A stretch of DNA of 64,000 nt from assembly GCA_026393755.1 (NCBI GenBank), contig JAPKZO010000031.1:1-64000 (forward strand). The letters are read 5' to 3'. The notes under the pieces were generated by a model. That model did no database searches. It was not told where the DNA came from and saw only the letters and a list, made by a program, of their open reading frames with translations. A program made the translations under genes and the position numbers. Source of the stretch: Acidobacteriota bacterium (GTDB lineage: Bacteria; Acidobacteriota; Vicinamibacteria; Vicinamibacterales; JAKQTR01). This document shows, piece by piece, positions 51,663 to 60,854 of this stretch (its first letter is position 1; each line of letters opens with the position of its first letter).

Positions 51663-52233
51663 CCGGACGCGCTCCCTTCAACTCGCGCAAGAGCCACACT
51701 TTCGCCAGCTTCCAATCGCGCATCACCGTATCCACCGAGACATGCAGCGCTTCGGCCGTTTCCTCAACGCTCAAGCCCCCGAAGAAGCGCATCTCCACCA
51801 CCTGGCTCTTCCGCGCATCGACTGCAGCCAGCGTCTGCAGCGCGTCGTCGAGCGCCACCAACTCCTCGCCCTGCGTCGGGGACACGATCAACGCCTCATC
51901 AAGCGATACCCGCTGCGCGCCTCCACCCCGTTTCTTGTAATGACGTGACCGGGCGAAATCCACCAGAATCCGTCGCATCAACCGTGCTGCCATCGCGAAA
52001 AAGTGGGCGCGGTTCTGCCACTGCATCCGCTTCACGTCCACCAGTCGCAGATAGGCCTCGTTGACCAGCGCGGTGGCCTGGAGCGTGTGCCCCGCGCGCT
52101 CGCGCCCCATCTGCCGGCGCGCCAGCCGGCGCAGTTCGTCATGGACCAGCGGAATCAACTGCTCCAGCGCACTTTCGTCGCCCTGGCCCCAGGCCAGGAG
52201 CAACGCGGTCACCTGCTGCGGAGGCGGAGTCAT
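51652..52233 (-). CDS. ECF-type sigma factor, acidobacterial Sig-70_X6 group
   Basis: This 193-residue sigma factor has region 2 near LVHDELRRLARRQM and LQATALVNEAYLRLV, and region 4 as FGGLSVEETAEALHVSVDTVMRDWKLAKVWL. The absence of an anti-sigma gene and the overlap with a Ser/Thr kinase gene suggest control by phosphorylation. The ATG at 52233 is used; the ATG at 52254 adds seven residues. Confidence 0.9.
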   Translation of the reverse strand: MTPPPQQVTALLLAWGQGDESALEQLIPLVHDELRRLARRQMGRERAGHTLQATALVNEAYLRLVDVKRMQWQNRAHFFAMAARLMRRILVDFARSRHYKKRGGGAQRVSLDEALIVSPTQGEELVALDDALQTLAAVDARKSQVVEMRFFGGLSVEETAEALHVSVDTVMRDWKLAKVWLLRELKGARPDEA

Positions 52234-52342
52234 CGGTTTGATCCGCCCTACCATACGCCGATTTTCATTCGCGTGCGAGTTCCTGGACCTGGTTCCCGCC
52301 ATTGGAGGTGGGACCGAAACGGAGTGGTCCAGGGAGGTCGCT

Positions 52343-52939
52343 ATGGCGAGGACGAGCGCATGCGGAACGTGGGGAGCGGTCGTGATGGCAACCGTCGCGT
52401 TGGCGGGATTTGCACGGCCAGTCTCGGCGGCGGGTCCAGCCCCTTCCCCCGTCGTTACGGTCTGGATCCAGAACGAAGCGCCCGCGGCACCCGGCATCCT
52501 GTCTGTCGCCAAGTCTGAGGTCACCAGGATGTACCGTCACGCTGGTGTGAAGATTGTCTGGGCCGCAGCAACCTCGACCGCCCACCTGTTCATCGTCATT
52601 CGAGGAGACAAGATGGCGGAACGCATGAACGTGTCGGCTGGTGCGATGGGCCACGCGGTCGTGCTGGCTGCCACCGGAACAGGCCGCAGGGCGTACATCT
52701 TCTTGGAGAACGTCGAGCGCCGAAGCGACGTGACGGGGGTCGTCACGGGTTGCGTTCTTGGCCACGTCATCGCCCACGAGATCGGCCACCTGCTTGGTCT
52801 TGCGCATTCCTCGAGCGGGATCATGCGCGAGGTCTGGGACCGGGATGATTTTGCACTGGCGCGCCGCGGTCTCCTGCTGTTCACGTCAGCGGAGCGCGAG
52901 ATGTTCCGCGGCCCGCTCTTCGCGATGGGCCCGCAGTAA
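52343..52939 (+). CDS. Small secreted metzincin-like metalloprotease
   Basis: This 198-residue exported protein has a signal peptide at about 1-29. The zinc motif is complete, HEIGHLLGLAH (His145, His149, His155, Glu146), and a Met-turn, SGIMR (Met161), follows at only six residues. It resembles the minimal catalytic core of archaemetzincin or matrixin-like proteases. No propeptide domain is visible. GGGAGG precedes the ATG at 52343. Neighbouring genes do not suggest a substrate. Confidence 0.85.
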   Translation: MARTSACGTWGAVVMATVALAGFARPVSAAGPAPSPVVTVWIQNEAPAAPGILSVAKSEVTRMYRHAGVKIVWAAATSTAHLFIVIRGDKMAERMNVSAGAMGHAVVLAATGTGRRAYIFLENVERRSDVTGVVTGCVLGHVIAHEIGHLLGLAHSSSGIMREVWDRDDFALARRGLLLFTSAEREMFRGPLFAMGPQ

Positions 52940-53017
52940 CGCCAATTCGCCCTGGCCTGCCCGCTTCCAGTGAACGAGCCGGGTGGTCCCGTTCCCAATC
53001 CCATTCCCATCTAGGCC

Positions 53018-53046
53018 TTGACTGGTCGGACATCGGGGTCTAATAT
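53018..53046 (+). promoter_or_regulatory. Consensus sigma-70 promoter of the isc operon
   Basis: TTGACT (53018-53023) and TAATAT (53041-53046) are separated by exactly 17 nt, the best promoter in the window. Transcription would start near 53053, inside the palindrome at 53045-53065. Confidence 0.85.
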
Positions 53047-53065
53047 AGGACTGTCGAGGTCGTAT
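53045..53065. promoter_or_regulatory. Palindromic operator, probable IscR site
   Basis: ATAGGAC-TGTCGAG-GTCGTAT has half-sites ATAnGAC and GTCnTAT around a 7-nt spacer. It overlaps the -10 and the predicted transcription start, the expected position for repression by IscR. Its closeness to the iscR start (53080) supports autoregulation. Confidence 0.7.
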
Positions 53066-53079
53066 TTGGGCCATTTGCC

Positions 53080-53538
53080 ATGTTGAGACTCTCAAAGAAG
53101 GCGGATTACGCCCTGATTGCCATCACGCACCTGACGCTCAAGCCAGGGTCGTCGAGCGCCAGGGAGATCGCGGAACAGTTCGATATTCCTATCGAATTAC
53201 TCGCGAAGGTCCTGCAGCGGTTGACCAGTCGAGGCCTGCTGACATCCCAGCAGGGCACCCGGGGAGGCTACCAACTGGCCAGGGCGGCCACGGGTATCTC
53301 GATCGCCGACGTGATCCAGGCCATAGACGGACCGGTGGCCGTCACGGCCTGTTCAGCCCACGCCGATCGGTGCGGCCAGTTCGCCAAGTGCAACGTGCGG
53401 GACCCGCTGTGGAAGATCCGGGAGATCATCGTCTCGGCGTTGAGGGCGACGACGGTGTCGGAACTGGCGAGGGACGTGGCTGTCCCGGAGGCCGTGTCGT
53501 CGCCGGCTCCGTTGTTGATTCATGCCAGTCGGTCGTAA
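53080..53538 (+). CDS. iscR: Rrf2-family regulator IscR
   Basis: This 152-residue Rrf2 transcription factor has a winged helix of the form [16 protein letters not shown]. Three cysteines (Cys91, Cys98, Cys104) are spaced as the [2Fe-2S] ligands of IscR. It should sense cluster status and repress the operon through the palindrome at 53045-53065 when the cluster is bound. It is the first gene of iscRSUA-hscBA-fdx-iscX. Confidence 0.92.
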   Translation: MLRLSKKADYALIAITHLTLKPGSSSAREIAEQFDIPIELLAKVLQRLTSRGLLTSQQGTRGGYQLARAATGISIADVIQAIDGPVAVTACSAHADRCGQFAKCNVRDPLWKIREIIVSALRATTVSELARDVAVPEAVSSPAPLLIHASRS

Positions 53539-53551
53539 GGTGGGCGAGCGT

Positions 53552-54769
53552 ATGCTGAAGTTCCCGATCTACTTTGACAATCATGCGACCACGCCGGTCG
53601 ATCGGCGCGTCCTCGACGCGATGCTGCCGTATTTCAGCGAACACTTCGGCAACGCCGCCAGCCGCAATCACAAGTACGGATGGGAGGCCGAAGAGGCCGT
53701 CGAAATAGCCCGCAAGCAGATTGCCGGCTTGATAGGCGCCAGCGCCAAAGAAATCGTGTTCACCAGCGGCGCGACCGAGTCGGACAACCTCGCCATCCGC
53801 GGTGCGGCCTACATGTACCGCGAGAAAGGCGATCACATCATCACGGCGGTCACCGAGCACAAGGCGGTCATCGACACCTGCAAGCGCCTCGAGAAAGACG
53901 GCTTCAGCGTGACGTACCTGCCGGTCCGGAAGGACGGCCTGGTCGACCTCGATCGGCTGCGCGAGGCGATTACCGGCAAGACCACGCTCATTTCAATTAT
54001 GGCCGCCAACAACGAGATTGGCGTGCTGCAGCCGATCGATGAGATTGGCGCGATTGCGAAAGAGCGCGGCGTGCTGTTTCACACCGACGCCGTGCAGGCG
54101 GTCGGTAAGGTGCCCTTCGACGTGAATGCGGCCAACGTCCATATGGCCTCAATCAGCGCGCACAAGATATACGGGCCGAAGGGCGTGGGCGCGCTTTACG
54201 TGCGGCGGCGAAACCCGCGCGTGCTGCTGACGCCCATCATCGAGGGCGGCGGCCACGAGCGCGGCATGCGGTCAGGGACGTTGAACGTGCCCGGCATCGT
54301 TGGTTTCGGTATGGCGGCGGAACTCTGCCGGCTCGAGATGCCGACCGAGTCGGCGCACACGAGAGCGCTTCGCGACCGGCTCAACCGGAAGCTGCACGAG
54401 AACCTCGACCAGTTGTACATCAACGGCTCGATGGAGCACCGGCTGCCGGGCAGCCTGAACATCAGCTTCGCCTACGTCGAGGGCGAATCGCTGCTGATGG
54501 GGATCAACGACGTGGCGGTGTCGTCCGGCTCGGCTTGCACGTCGGCGAGTCTTGAGCCCTCCTACGTGCTCAAGGCGCTCGGCACGGGCGACGAACTGGC
54601 GCACTCGTCCATCCGATTCGGGATCGGCCGGTTCAATACCGAAGAAGAAGTCGATTACGTCGCCGACAAGCTCGTGGGCGTCGTGCGCAAGCTCCGCGAG
54701 ATGTCGCCGTTGTACGAGATGGCCAGAGAAGGCGTCGACCTGTCGAAGATGCAGTGGCAGGCGCATTAG
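53552..54769 (+). CDS. iscS: Cysteine desulfurase IscS
   Basis: This is a 405-residue class V PLP enzyme that takes sulfur from cysteine. The PLP lysine is Lys205 ([10 protein letters not shown]) and the mobile-loop catalytic cysteine is Cys329 ([14 protein letters not shown]), with the full length of IscS rather than SufS. The ATG at 53552 has AAGGTGG upstream. Only 13 nt separate it from the iscR stop. Confidence 0.95.
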   Translation: MLKFPIYFDNHATTPVDRRVLDAMLPYFSEHFGNAASRNHKYGWEAEEAVEIARKQIAGLIGASAKEIVFTSGATESDNLAIRGAAYMYREKGDHIITAVTEHKAVIDTCKRLEKDGFSVTYLPVRKDGLVDLDRLREAITGKTTLISIMAANNEIGVLQPIDEIGAIAKERGVLFHTDAVQAVGKVPFDVNAANVHMASISAHKIYGPKGVGALYVRRRNPRVLLTPIIEGGGHERGMRSGTLNVPGIVGFGMAAELCRLEMPTESAHTRALRDRLNRKLHENLDQLYINGSMEHRLPGSLNISFAYVEGESLLMGINDVAVSSGSACTSASLEPSYVLKALGTGDELAHSSIRFGIGRFNTEEEVDYVADKLVGVVRKLREMSPLYEMAREGVDLSKMQWQAH

Positions 54770-54789
54770 GAGCGGACAGGGAGAGGATG

Positions 54790-55185
54790 ATGTCGTATTC
54801 AGATAAGGTCGTGGATCACTTCAATCATCCGCGCAACGTGGGTTCGTTGCCGAAAGACGATCCCAGCGTGGGCACGGGGCTGGTTGGCGCGCCAGAGTGC
54901 GGCGACGTCATGAAGCTGCAGGTGCGCGTGAACCCGGCGACCGGTGTGATTGACGAAGCGAAATTCAAGACGTTCGGCTGCGGATCGGCCATTGCCAGCT
55001 CCAGCCTGGCCACCGAGTGGCTCAAGGGCAAGACAGTGGACGAGGCGATGGCGATCAAGAACACGGACATCGTTGCCGAGCTGGCGCTGCCGCCCGTCAA
55101 GGTGCACTGTTCGGTGCTGGCGGAAGACGCCATCAAGGCGGCCATCGCCGATTTCAAGCAGAAACAGCAAGAGGTGGGGCAGTAG
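54790..55185 (+). CDS. iscU: Iron-sulfur scaffold IscU
   Basis: This 131-residue scaffold protein keeps the three cluster cysteines Cys37 (PECGD), Cys64 (FGCGSA) and Cys107 (VHCSVL), together with Asp39. The HscA-binding motif LPPVK is at 100-104. These mark ISC-type IscU, not SUF-type SufU. Two ATGs in tandem (54787, 54790) are possible; GGGAG spacing favours 54790 and gives the family start MSYSDKV. Confidence 0.95.
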   Translation: MSYSDKVVDHFNHPRNVGSLPKDDPSVGTGLVGAPECGDVMKLQVRVNPATGVIDEAKFKTFGCGSAIASSSLATEWLKGKTVDEAMAIKNTDIVAELALPPVKVHCSVLAEDAIKAAIADFKQKQQEVGQ

Positions 55186-55187
55186 GC

Positions 55188-55529
55188 ATGGCAACTGAAC
55201 TCGCGATTCAGATCACCGAGGCGGCGGCGCGGCACATCGAGAAACTGATGGCCAAACAGGAGATCACCGAGGGTGGCCTGCGCGTGGGCATCAAGGGGGG
55301 CGGCTGCTCCGGGCTGAGCTACACGTTCAGCTGGGACAAGCAGGCCCGCACGGGTGACGAGGTCTTCGAAGGGCCCGGAACGGCGAAGATCTTCGTGGAC
55401 AGGAAGAGCCTCATCTACCTCGCCGGCACGACGCTCGACTACGATTCGGCGCTGATGGGCAAGGGGCTGCACTTCATCAATCCGAATGCGAAGAGCAGCT
55501 GCGGGTGCGGCAGCTCCTTCACGGTGTAG
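55188..55529 (+). CDS. iscA: A-type iron-sulfur carrier IscA
   Basis: This 113-residue HesB/IscA family carrier has all three cysteines: Cys40 (GGGCSGLSY), Cys105 and Cys107 (CGCGSSF). It delivers clusters or iron to target proteins. It begins 2 nt after the iscU stop; GAGGTGGGG at the end of iscU supplies the ribosome site. Confidence 0.93.
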   Translation: MATELAIQITEAAARHIEKLMAKQEITEGGLRVGIKGGGCSGLSYTFSWDKQARTGDEVFEGPGTAKIFVDRKSLIYLAGTTLDYDSALMGKGLHFINPNAKSSCGCGSSFTV

Positions 55530-55535
55530 CCTCGC

Positions 55536-56246
55536 ATGGAGCCAGACACATCGGCGGTGACAATCCAGCCCTGCAAGAACTGTGGCACGCAGGCGCCAGT
55601 CGACGTGCACTTCTGCCCGCGCTGCGACAGGATCCTCACGCTCGGCCGGCACGGCGACTACTTCACCTTCTTTGGCCTGCCGCGACGGCTGCGCGTGGAC
55701 GAGGCCGATCTTGATCAACGCTTTCGCGCGCTCAGCCGGCAGTTTCATCCGGACTACTTCTACAACGCGAGTTCGACCGAGCGGCTGGCGAGCCTGGAAC
55801 GATCGTCGTACCTGAATGACGGGTTCCGCACGCTGCGCGAGCCGGTCGATCGGATCGAGTACCTCCTGAAACTGGAAGGCTTCGAGCCGAAGGGGGCGCA
55901 CGAGGCCACCGCGCAGGTGCCGCCTGAGCTGCTCGAGGAAGTCTTCGAGCTCAACGAGCAGCTCGAGGCGATTCAACAGATGCGCGCCGACGGGGCATCC
56001 GAGGCGGAAGTGGCCGCGGCGCTCGAAGCGGCGCGGAGGCCGATCCAGGCCAGCCTCGACGATCACGAACGCCAGTTGAACCTCCTGATGGCACAGCACG
56101 ACGCAGAGTGGGAGCGCGGCGACGCCGCCGGCCGCCGCCAGACGCTCGAGGCGCTGCGGGCGCAGCTCATGCAGCGCACGTATCTGACCAATCTTCTCGC
56201 AACGGTCCGGCGGGAACTGGGCGGCGACCAGGCAGCGCGACTATGA
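55536..56246 (+). CDS. hscB: HscB co-chaperone with N-terminal zinc ribbon
   Basis: This 236-residue J-protein helps HscA act on IscU. It starts with two CxxC pairs (Cys13/Cys16 and Cys27/Cys30), a metal-binding extension seen in eukaryotic HSCB and absent from E. coli HscB. The J domain follows with HPD (71-73), and the C-terminal three-helix IscU-binding domain ends the chain. The ATGA overlap with hscA couples translation. Confidence 0.92.
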   Translation: MEPDTSAVTIQPCKNCGTQAPVDVHFCPRCDRILTLGRHGDYFTFFGLPRRLRVDEADLDQRFRALSRQFHPDYFYNASSTERLASLERSSYLNDGFRTLREPVDRIEYLLKLEGFEPKGAHEATAQVPPELLEEVFELNEQLEAIQQMRADGASEAEVAAALEAARRPIQASLDDHERQLNLLMAQHDAEWERGDAAGRRQTLEALRAQLMQRTYLTNLLATVRRELGGDQAARL

Positions 56247-58111
56247 GCAACGTGGTCGGTATCGATCTGGGCACGACCAACAGCCTCGTCGCGATCGTGC
56301 GCGATGGCGCTCCGGCTGTGCTGGCTGACGAGTCCGGCGACACGCTGCTGCCCTCAATCGTCTCGGCCGGCGACCGCGATGCCGTGTACGTGGGCCGCGA
56401 GGCGCAGCGACGGCTCCTGACCGACCCGGCGCGCACGGTCTACTCGGTGAAGCGCTTCATGGGCCGCGGCATCGAAGACGTATCCGGCGAGTCGCGCTGG
56501 TTTCCCTTCACGGTCAGCGGCCAGCCAGGTGGCGTCGTTCACATCCAGCTGGGTGATCGCGACCTGACGCCACCCGAGATCTCCGGCTTCATTCTGCGGG
56601 AGCTCAAGCGGCGCGCCGAAGCCGCGTTTACTCGCGACGGCGATGTCGATCCCGAAGTGGACCGCGCCGTCATCACGGTGCCCGCCTACTTCAACGATGC
56701 CCAGCGGACGGCCACCCGCGACGCGGGACGGCTCGCGGGCCTCGATGTTCTGCGCATCATCAACGAGCCGACAGCGGCCTGCCTGGCCTACGGCCTGGAC
56801 AAACGCCACCAGGGCGTGATCGCCGTCTACGACCTGGGCGGAGGCACCTTCGACATCTCGATTCTCAAGGTCGAGGATGGCGTGTTCCAGGTGCTCTCGA
56901 CCAACGGCGATACGCATCTTGGCGGCGACGACATCGACCGACTGCTGGTCGAACAGATCGCGGCCGAACTCGGCCTGGACCCGGCGACTTCGCGCCACGC
57001 CGTTCAGGCGATTCGCAAGGCGGTCATCCAGGCGAAGTGGGACCTGTCGGACTTCGATCAGGCCGACATCGTCATCGATCGGATCCCGGGGCGCGCTGGT
57101 GCCTACCGTCGCCACATCACACGCGCGGAGTTCGAGACGCTCATCGCGCCGACGGTCGACAAGACCATGGGGCCATGCCGTCGCGCGCTGGAAGACGCCG
57201 GGCTCAAGCCCGAACAGATCGACGAGGTCGTCCTGGTCGGAGGCTCGACGCGCATTCCGCTGGTCGGTCGCGAGGTCGAGCGGCTGTTCGGCAAGGCCCC
57301 GCACTCGGACCTGAATCCCGACGAGGTGGTAGCGCTCGGCGCCGCCGTGCAGGCCGACATTCTCGTGAGTGGCAGGCGCGAGATGCTGCTGCTCGACGTC
57401 ACGCCGCTGTCGCTCGGCATCGAGACGATGGGCGGCATCGTGTCGAAGCTGATTCTGCGCAATTCGACCATTCCGGCCAGCGGCAGCGAGATGTTCACGA
57501 CGTTTGTCGACAGTCAGACCGCCGTCGATATCCACATCCTGCAGGGCGAGCGCGAGATGGCCGCCGACAACCGCTCGCTCGGCCGCTTCAAGCTCAGAGG
57601 CATCCCGCCGATGCCCGCGGGCCTGCCGCGCGTCCAGGTCAGGTTCCAGATCGACGCCAACGGCATCCTGAGCGTGCATGCGCGCGAGTTGCGCACCAAT
57701 GTCGAGCAGGCGATCGAAGTGAAGCCGTCGTACGGGCTGACCGACGAGGAGGTCGAGCAGATGCTGATCGACTCGTTCGAGCATGCGCAGGAAGATGTGG
57801 AGGCGCGGATGCTGATCGAGGTCCGCAACGACGCCGAGACGGTCATGCAGGCCACCGAGAAGACGCTGCGGCACCCGGAGTTCGATCAGATCGCGGCCGC
57901 CCAGTTGTCCCCCGCCGAGGTCGCGTCGATTCGCGCAGCGCTTGCCGATCTGGCGTCGGTCATGTCCACATCCGATCGCCTGTTGCTTCAAGCGAAGGCG
58001 CACGCCCTGAATGAGGGCACCCGCCACCTCGCCGAGGTGATGATGAACCGGACCGTCCAGGCGGCGCTGGCGGGCCGCACGGCCGAAGAGGTGGCCGTCA
58101 ACGGCCGCTGA
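56243..58111 (+). CDS. hscA: Iron-sulfur chaperone HscA (Hsp70)
   Basis: This 622-residue specialised Hsp70 has [25 protein letters not shown] and the substrate-binding domain. The lack of the long DnaK C-terminal tail and its place after hscB identify it as HscA. It uses ATP to drive cluster release from IscU, binding the LPPVK peptide. The ATG at 56243 overlaps the hscB stop. Confidence 0.93.
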   Translation: MSNVVGIDLGTTNSLVAIVRDGAPAVLADESGDTLLPSIVSAGDRDAVYVGREAQRRLLTDPARTVYSVKRFMGRGIEDVSGESRWFPFTVSGQPGGVVHIQLGDRDLTPPEISGFILRELKRRAEAAFTRDGDVDPEVDRAVITVPAYFNDAQRTATRDAGRLAGLDVLRIINEPTAACLAYGLDKRHQGVIAVYDLGGGTFDISILKVEDGVFQVLSTNGDTHLGGDDIDRLLVEQIAAELGLDPATSRHAVQAIRKAVIQAKWDLSDFDQADIVIDRIPGRAGAYRRHITRAEFETLIAPTVDKTMGPCRRALEDAGLKPEQIDEVVLVGGSTRIPLVGREVERLFGKAPHSDLNPDEVVALGAAVQADILVSGRREMLLLDVTPLSLGIETMGGIVSKLILRNSTIPASGSEMFTTFVDSQTAVDIHILQGEREMAADNRSLGRFKLRGIPPMPAGLPRVQVRFQIDANGILSVHARELRTNVEQAIEVKPSYGLTDEEVEQMLIDSFEHAQEDVEARMLIEVRNDAETVMQATEKTLRHPEFDQIAAAQLSPAEVASIRAALADLASVMSTSDRLLLQAKAHALNEGTRHLAEVMMNRTVQAALAGRTAEEVAVNGR

Positions 58112-58126
58112 CTGCGAGCTTCTGTT

Positions 58127-58531
58127 ATGCCGAAAGTCACGTTCATCGTCGATGGCGAGACCCGGATGCTCGACGTGGATTTGGCGTCGCTGACGTACTC
58201 GGACCACGGGCTGCCCGGGTCGCTGCTGGATATCGCCAGGAGCTTCGATGTGCCGCTCGAGCACGCGTGCGGCGGCAACTGCGCGTGTACGACCTGCCAC
58301 GTGATCGTTCGCGAGGGCGCTGACAACCTGAGCGAGATGCAGGATGACGAACTCGACCGGCTCGACACCGCCTGGGATGTGACGCCGCTTTCGCGCCTGG
58401 GGTGCCAGGCCGTCGTCAAGGGCGACGTCATCTGCGAGATCCCGATGTACACACGCAACTACGTGCAGGAGGGCGGCGCCATCCGCCTCGGAAAGCCCGG
58501 GGCGCCGAAGGAGCGGGAGGCAGGCACGTGA
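58127..58531 (+). CDS. fdx: ISC-type [2Fe-2S] ferredoxin
   Basis: This is a 134-residue adrenodoxin-like ferredoxin with ligands Cys48, Cys54, Cys57 and Cys93 and an extra Cys52 (CGGNCACTTC), as in ISC ferredoxins. It supplies electrons for sulfur reduction on IscU. The final 15 residues are charged and longer than in E. coli Fdx. It overlaps iscX by 4 nt (GTGA). Confidence 0.94.
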   Translation: MPKVTFIVDGETRMLDVDLASLTYSDHGLPGSLLDIARSFDVPLEHACGGNCACTTCHVIVREGADNLSEMQDDELDRLDTAWDVTPLSRLGCQAVVKGDVICEIPMYTRNYVQEGGAIRLGKPGAPKEREAGT

Positions 58532-58734
58532 AGTGGACCGACTCTGAAGAGATCGGCATCGCGCTTTGCGAGAAGTGGCCCGACGTGGATCCGCTCACGC
58601 TGCGATTCGTGGATCTGCGTCAGCGCGTGATCGAACTGGACGGGTTCGTCGACGATCCCCACGCCTCGAACGAACCCAAACTGGAGGCCATCCAGATTGC
58701 GTGGTACGAGGAGTGGAAGGACAGGGAGGTCTAG
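58528..58734 (+). CDS. iscX: IscX
   Basis: This 68-residue acidic protein matches the IscX pattern WTDSEEIGIALCEKWPDVDP and VDDPHASNEPKLEAI almost end to end. It binds IscS and iron and modulates assembly, competing with CyaY. GTG is the start, overlapping fdx. It closes the isc operon. Confidence 0.93.
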   Translation: MKWTDSEEIGIALCEKWPDVDPLTLRFVDLRQRVIELDGFVDDPHASNEPKLEAIQIAWYEEWKDREV

Positions 58735-58786
58735 CAGAAAGACCGCCCCCTCCGTCCGAACCGGCGTTACACTCGTCCTACCTGGT

Positions 58787-59362
58787 ATGCGACGCATCAT
58801 CGCGGCCTTGCTCATGCTTCTGACCGGCCTCCAGCCGGCGATGCTCAGCGCACAGCAACAACCGGGCGCAACGGGTGCGCAAACGCCGCCATCCGTCGCC
58901 AGGACCCCGGCCGCCTCCGCACCGCAATCTGTCTCGACTGACGTGCGGGACATCGAGGCGCTGGGACTGTCGTTCGATCGCATCAAGCGGCTGCTAGCTG
59001 ATCGCGCGCCCTCCGAGAACAAATCGCCGCTCAAGCTGAACTACTACGTCGAGGTCGTGGCGCTGGCTCCCAGGATCCAGTTGTTCACTCGCGAGGACGT
59101 CGCCCCGAGAGGCGTGATTCCCTGGGGCGCGCCGACCCACGCCGATATCGTGAACCTGCTCACGCCTGTGGAGTTCCGCTCGCCGACGGTGCCCGTCGGC
59201 TCGCTGGTCATTATGGGCATCATGAAGCTGGCCCAGTGGGACGCCCAGCGGATGAAGCGGTACAAGGCGGAGCAGGAACGTCAGAGACTCAACGAAGAGG
59301 AACGCAAGCGCCAGAAGGCCCTTGAAGAGTCGGGCCTCATCGTCGCGAAACCCCCCAAGTAG
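58787..59362 (+). CDS. Secreted hypothetical protein
   Basis: This 191-residue protein has a signal peptide (about 1-23), an Ala/Pro-rich stretch and a globular part (LGLSFDRIKRLLADR, LNYYVEVVALAPRIQLF). A weak hydrophobic segment near residue 145-155 and a Lys/Glu-rich helical tail follow. I recognise no family. The ATG at 58787 is preceded by TACACT at 13-18 nt upstream. It starts 52 nt after iscX and may be read separately. Confidence 0.65.
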   Translation: MRRIIAALLMLLTGLQPAMLSAQQQPGATGAQTPPSVARTPAASAPQSVSTDVRDIEALGLSFDRIKRLLADRAPSENKSPLKLNYYVEVVALAPRIQLFTREDVAPRGVIPWGAPTHADIVNLLTPVEFRSPTVPVGSLVIMGIMKLAQWDAQRMKRYKAEQERQRLNEEERKRQKALEESGLIVAKPPK

Positions 59363-59391
59363 CTGCAGCCGCTCATGGTACACTTCTACGC

Positions 59392-60216
59392 ATGCGCATC
59401 CACGTCGCCCACAGTCCCGATTCCGATGATGCCTTCATGTTCTTCGCGCTGGCCAGAGGCCACGTGGACACGAAGGGTTTTGAGTTCGTGCACGTGCTGT
59501 CTGACATCGAGACGCTGAACCGGGCGGCGTTCGAAGGGAAGTACGAAGTCACCGCCATCTCGATTCACGCGTACGCGCATCTGCACGACCGGTACATCCT
59601 GCTGCCGCACGGGGCGAGCATGGGATCGAACTACGGCCCGGTCGTCGTGGCGAAGACCGGCGCTCCGGATTCGCTCGACGGCGTGCGCGTGGCGGTTCCC
59701 GGCATGCTCACCACGGCCTATCTGGCGCTCAAGCTCTACCGGCCGGATGTCGAGACGGTCGTGATGCCATTCGACCAGATTCAGGAAGCCGTCGCGCGCG
59801 GCGACGTGTCTGCCGGCCTGCTCATCCACGAAGGCCAGCTCACCTACGCGGACGAAGGACTGAAGAAGATCGTGGATCTCGGCGAGTGGTGGGCGACCGA
59901 GACCGGAGGCCTGCCGCTGCCCCTCGGGGGCAACGTGATCCGCCGCGATCTCGGGCCCGACACGATCAAGCGGGTCAGCGCGCTCCTGCTCGAGAGCATC
60001 AGCTACGGTCTGGCTCACCGCACCGAAGCGCTCGACTACGCGATGCAGTTTGGCCGCGGTCTCGACCGGGCCAAGGCGGATCGATTCGTCGGGATGTACG
60101 TCAACGACCTGACGCTCGGCTATGGCGACGATGGCCGCAGGGCGGTGCGGCTGCTCCTCGATCGCGCCCACCAGGCCGGCATCATCCCGCACGCGGTCGC
60201 GGTCGAATTCGCGTAG
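59392..60216 (+). CDS. mqnD: 1,4-dihydroxy-6-naphthoate synthase
   Basis: This 274-residue MqnD enzyme of the futalosine menaquinone pathway cleaves cyclic dehypoxanthinyl futalosine. Typical stretches are HSPDSDDAFMFFAL near the N-terminus, MGSNYGPVVVAK and GGLPLPLGGNVI. The other mqn genes are not in the window. The ATG at 59392 is only 7 nt after a TACACT hexamer and lacks a Shine-Dalgarno sequence. Menaquinone made this way fits an acidobacterial respiratory chain. Confidence 0.9.
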   Translation: MRIHVAHSPDSDDAFMFFALARGHVDTKGFEFVHVLSDIETLNRAAFEGKYEVTAISIHAYAHLHDRYILLPHGASMGSNYGPVVVAKTGAPDSLDGVRVAVPGMLTTAYLALKLYRPDVETVVMPFDQIQEAVARGDVSAGLLIHEGQLTYADEGLKKIVDLGEWWATETGGLPLPLGGNVIRRDLGPDTIKRVSALLLESISYGLAHRTEALDYAMQFGRGLDRAKADRFVGMYVNDLTLGYGDDGRRAVRLLLDRAHQAGIIPHAVAVEFA

Positions 60217-60290
60217 AACCGACTTCAAGACCCGTTCTGTCGTCGCCAGTGCGTGAACGATGAGGCAGGTCTTGCACCCTTTCCAGGAAA

Positions 60291-60854
60291 CTACTGCGTC
60301 GAGAACACCCGTTCGAGTTCCACCACCAGCCCCGGCAGCGTGGCTGACATCAACTGCCCGCCCCGCTGTCCCGACGCCGCAAGTTCATACGCCCCATCCC
60401 GAAGCGCAAAGATCTCGACGGTTTCGTTGCCCGGATCGACGATCCAGTACTCGGCCACGCCGTAGCGCGCGTACACGCCGTACTTCTTGATGCGATCCCA
60501 CTTCGACGTGGAAGGCGAGAGGATCTCGATCACCAGGTCTGGCGCAGAACGAATCGGCTTGTGCACATCCAGGAGGCGAAACGTCGATTCGGTCAAGAAC
60601 GTGACATCCGGCTGAAGGACGGTATCTTCCCGGAAGATGATGTCGAGCGGGGCGGGGAGTACAAAACCGCCGTGAGTCTTGCGATAAACCTGCAGGATGT
60701 CCAGGAGGTTGGCCAGGACAATTTGGTGGAAGAAGGTCGGCGCTGGAACCACACGCACCTCGCCGTCGTACAACTCGTACTGCTTGCCGTCATCGGGCCA
60801 GCGCTCCAAGTCGGCGTATGTGACGTGCGAATGTGCCGCTTCCACGCTCGCCAT
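60291..60854 (-). CDS. Uma2-family putative nuclease
   Basis: This 187-residue protein of the Uma2/DUF820 family has a PD-(D/E)xK nuclease-like fold. Visible motifs are YELYDGEVRVVPAP, QPDVTFL, DLVIEILSPSTSKWDR and KYGVYARYGVAEYWIVD. Uma2 proteins are abundant in genomes with many mobile elements, but their function is unproven. The ATG at 60854 begins the conserved MASVEAAHSHVTYADLE start, the frame upstream being non-homologous. Confidence 0.85.
   Translation of the reverse strand: MASVEAAHSHVTYADLERWPDDGKQYELYDGEVRVVPAPTFFHQIVLANLLDILQVYRKTHGGFVLPAPLDIIFREDTVLQPDVTFLTESTFRLLDVHKPIRSAPDLVIEILSPSTSKWDRIKKYGVYARYGVAEYWIVDPGNETVEIFALRDGAYELAASGQRGGQLMSATLPGLVVELERVFSTQ

Noticed and set aside
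56354-58300. A 648-codon open frame antisense to hscA
   Set aside because: It mirrors a strongly conserved Hsp70 gene in a GC-rich genome, where antisense frames stay open by codon bias. It shows no domain and no ribosome site.
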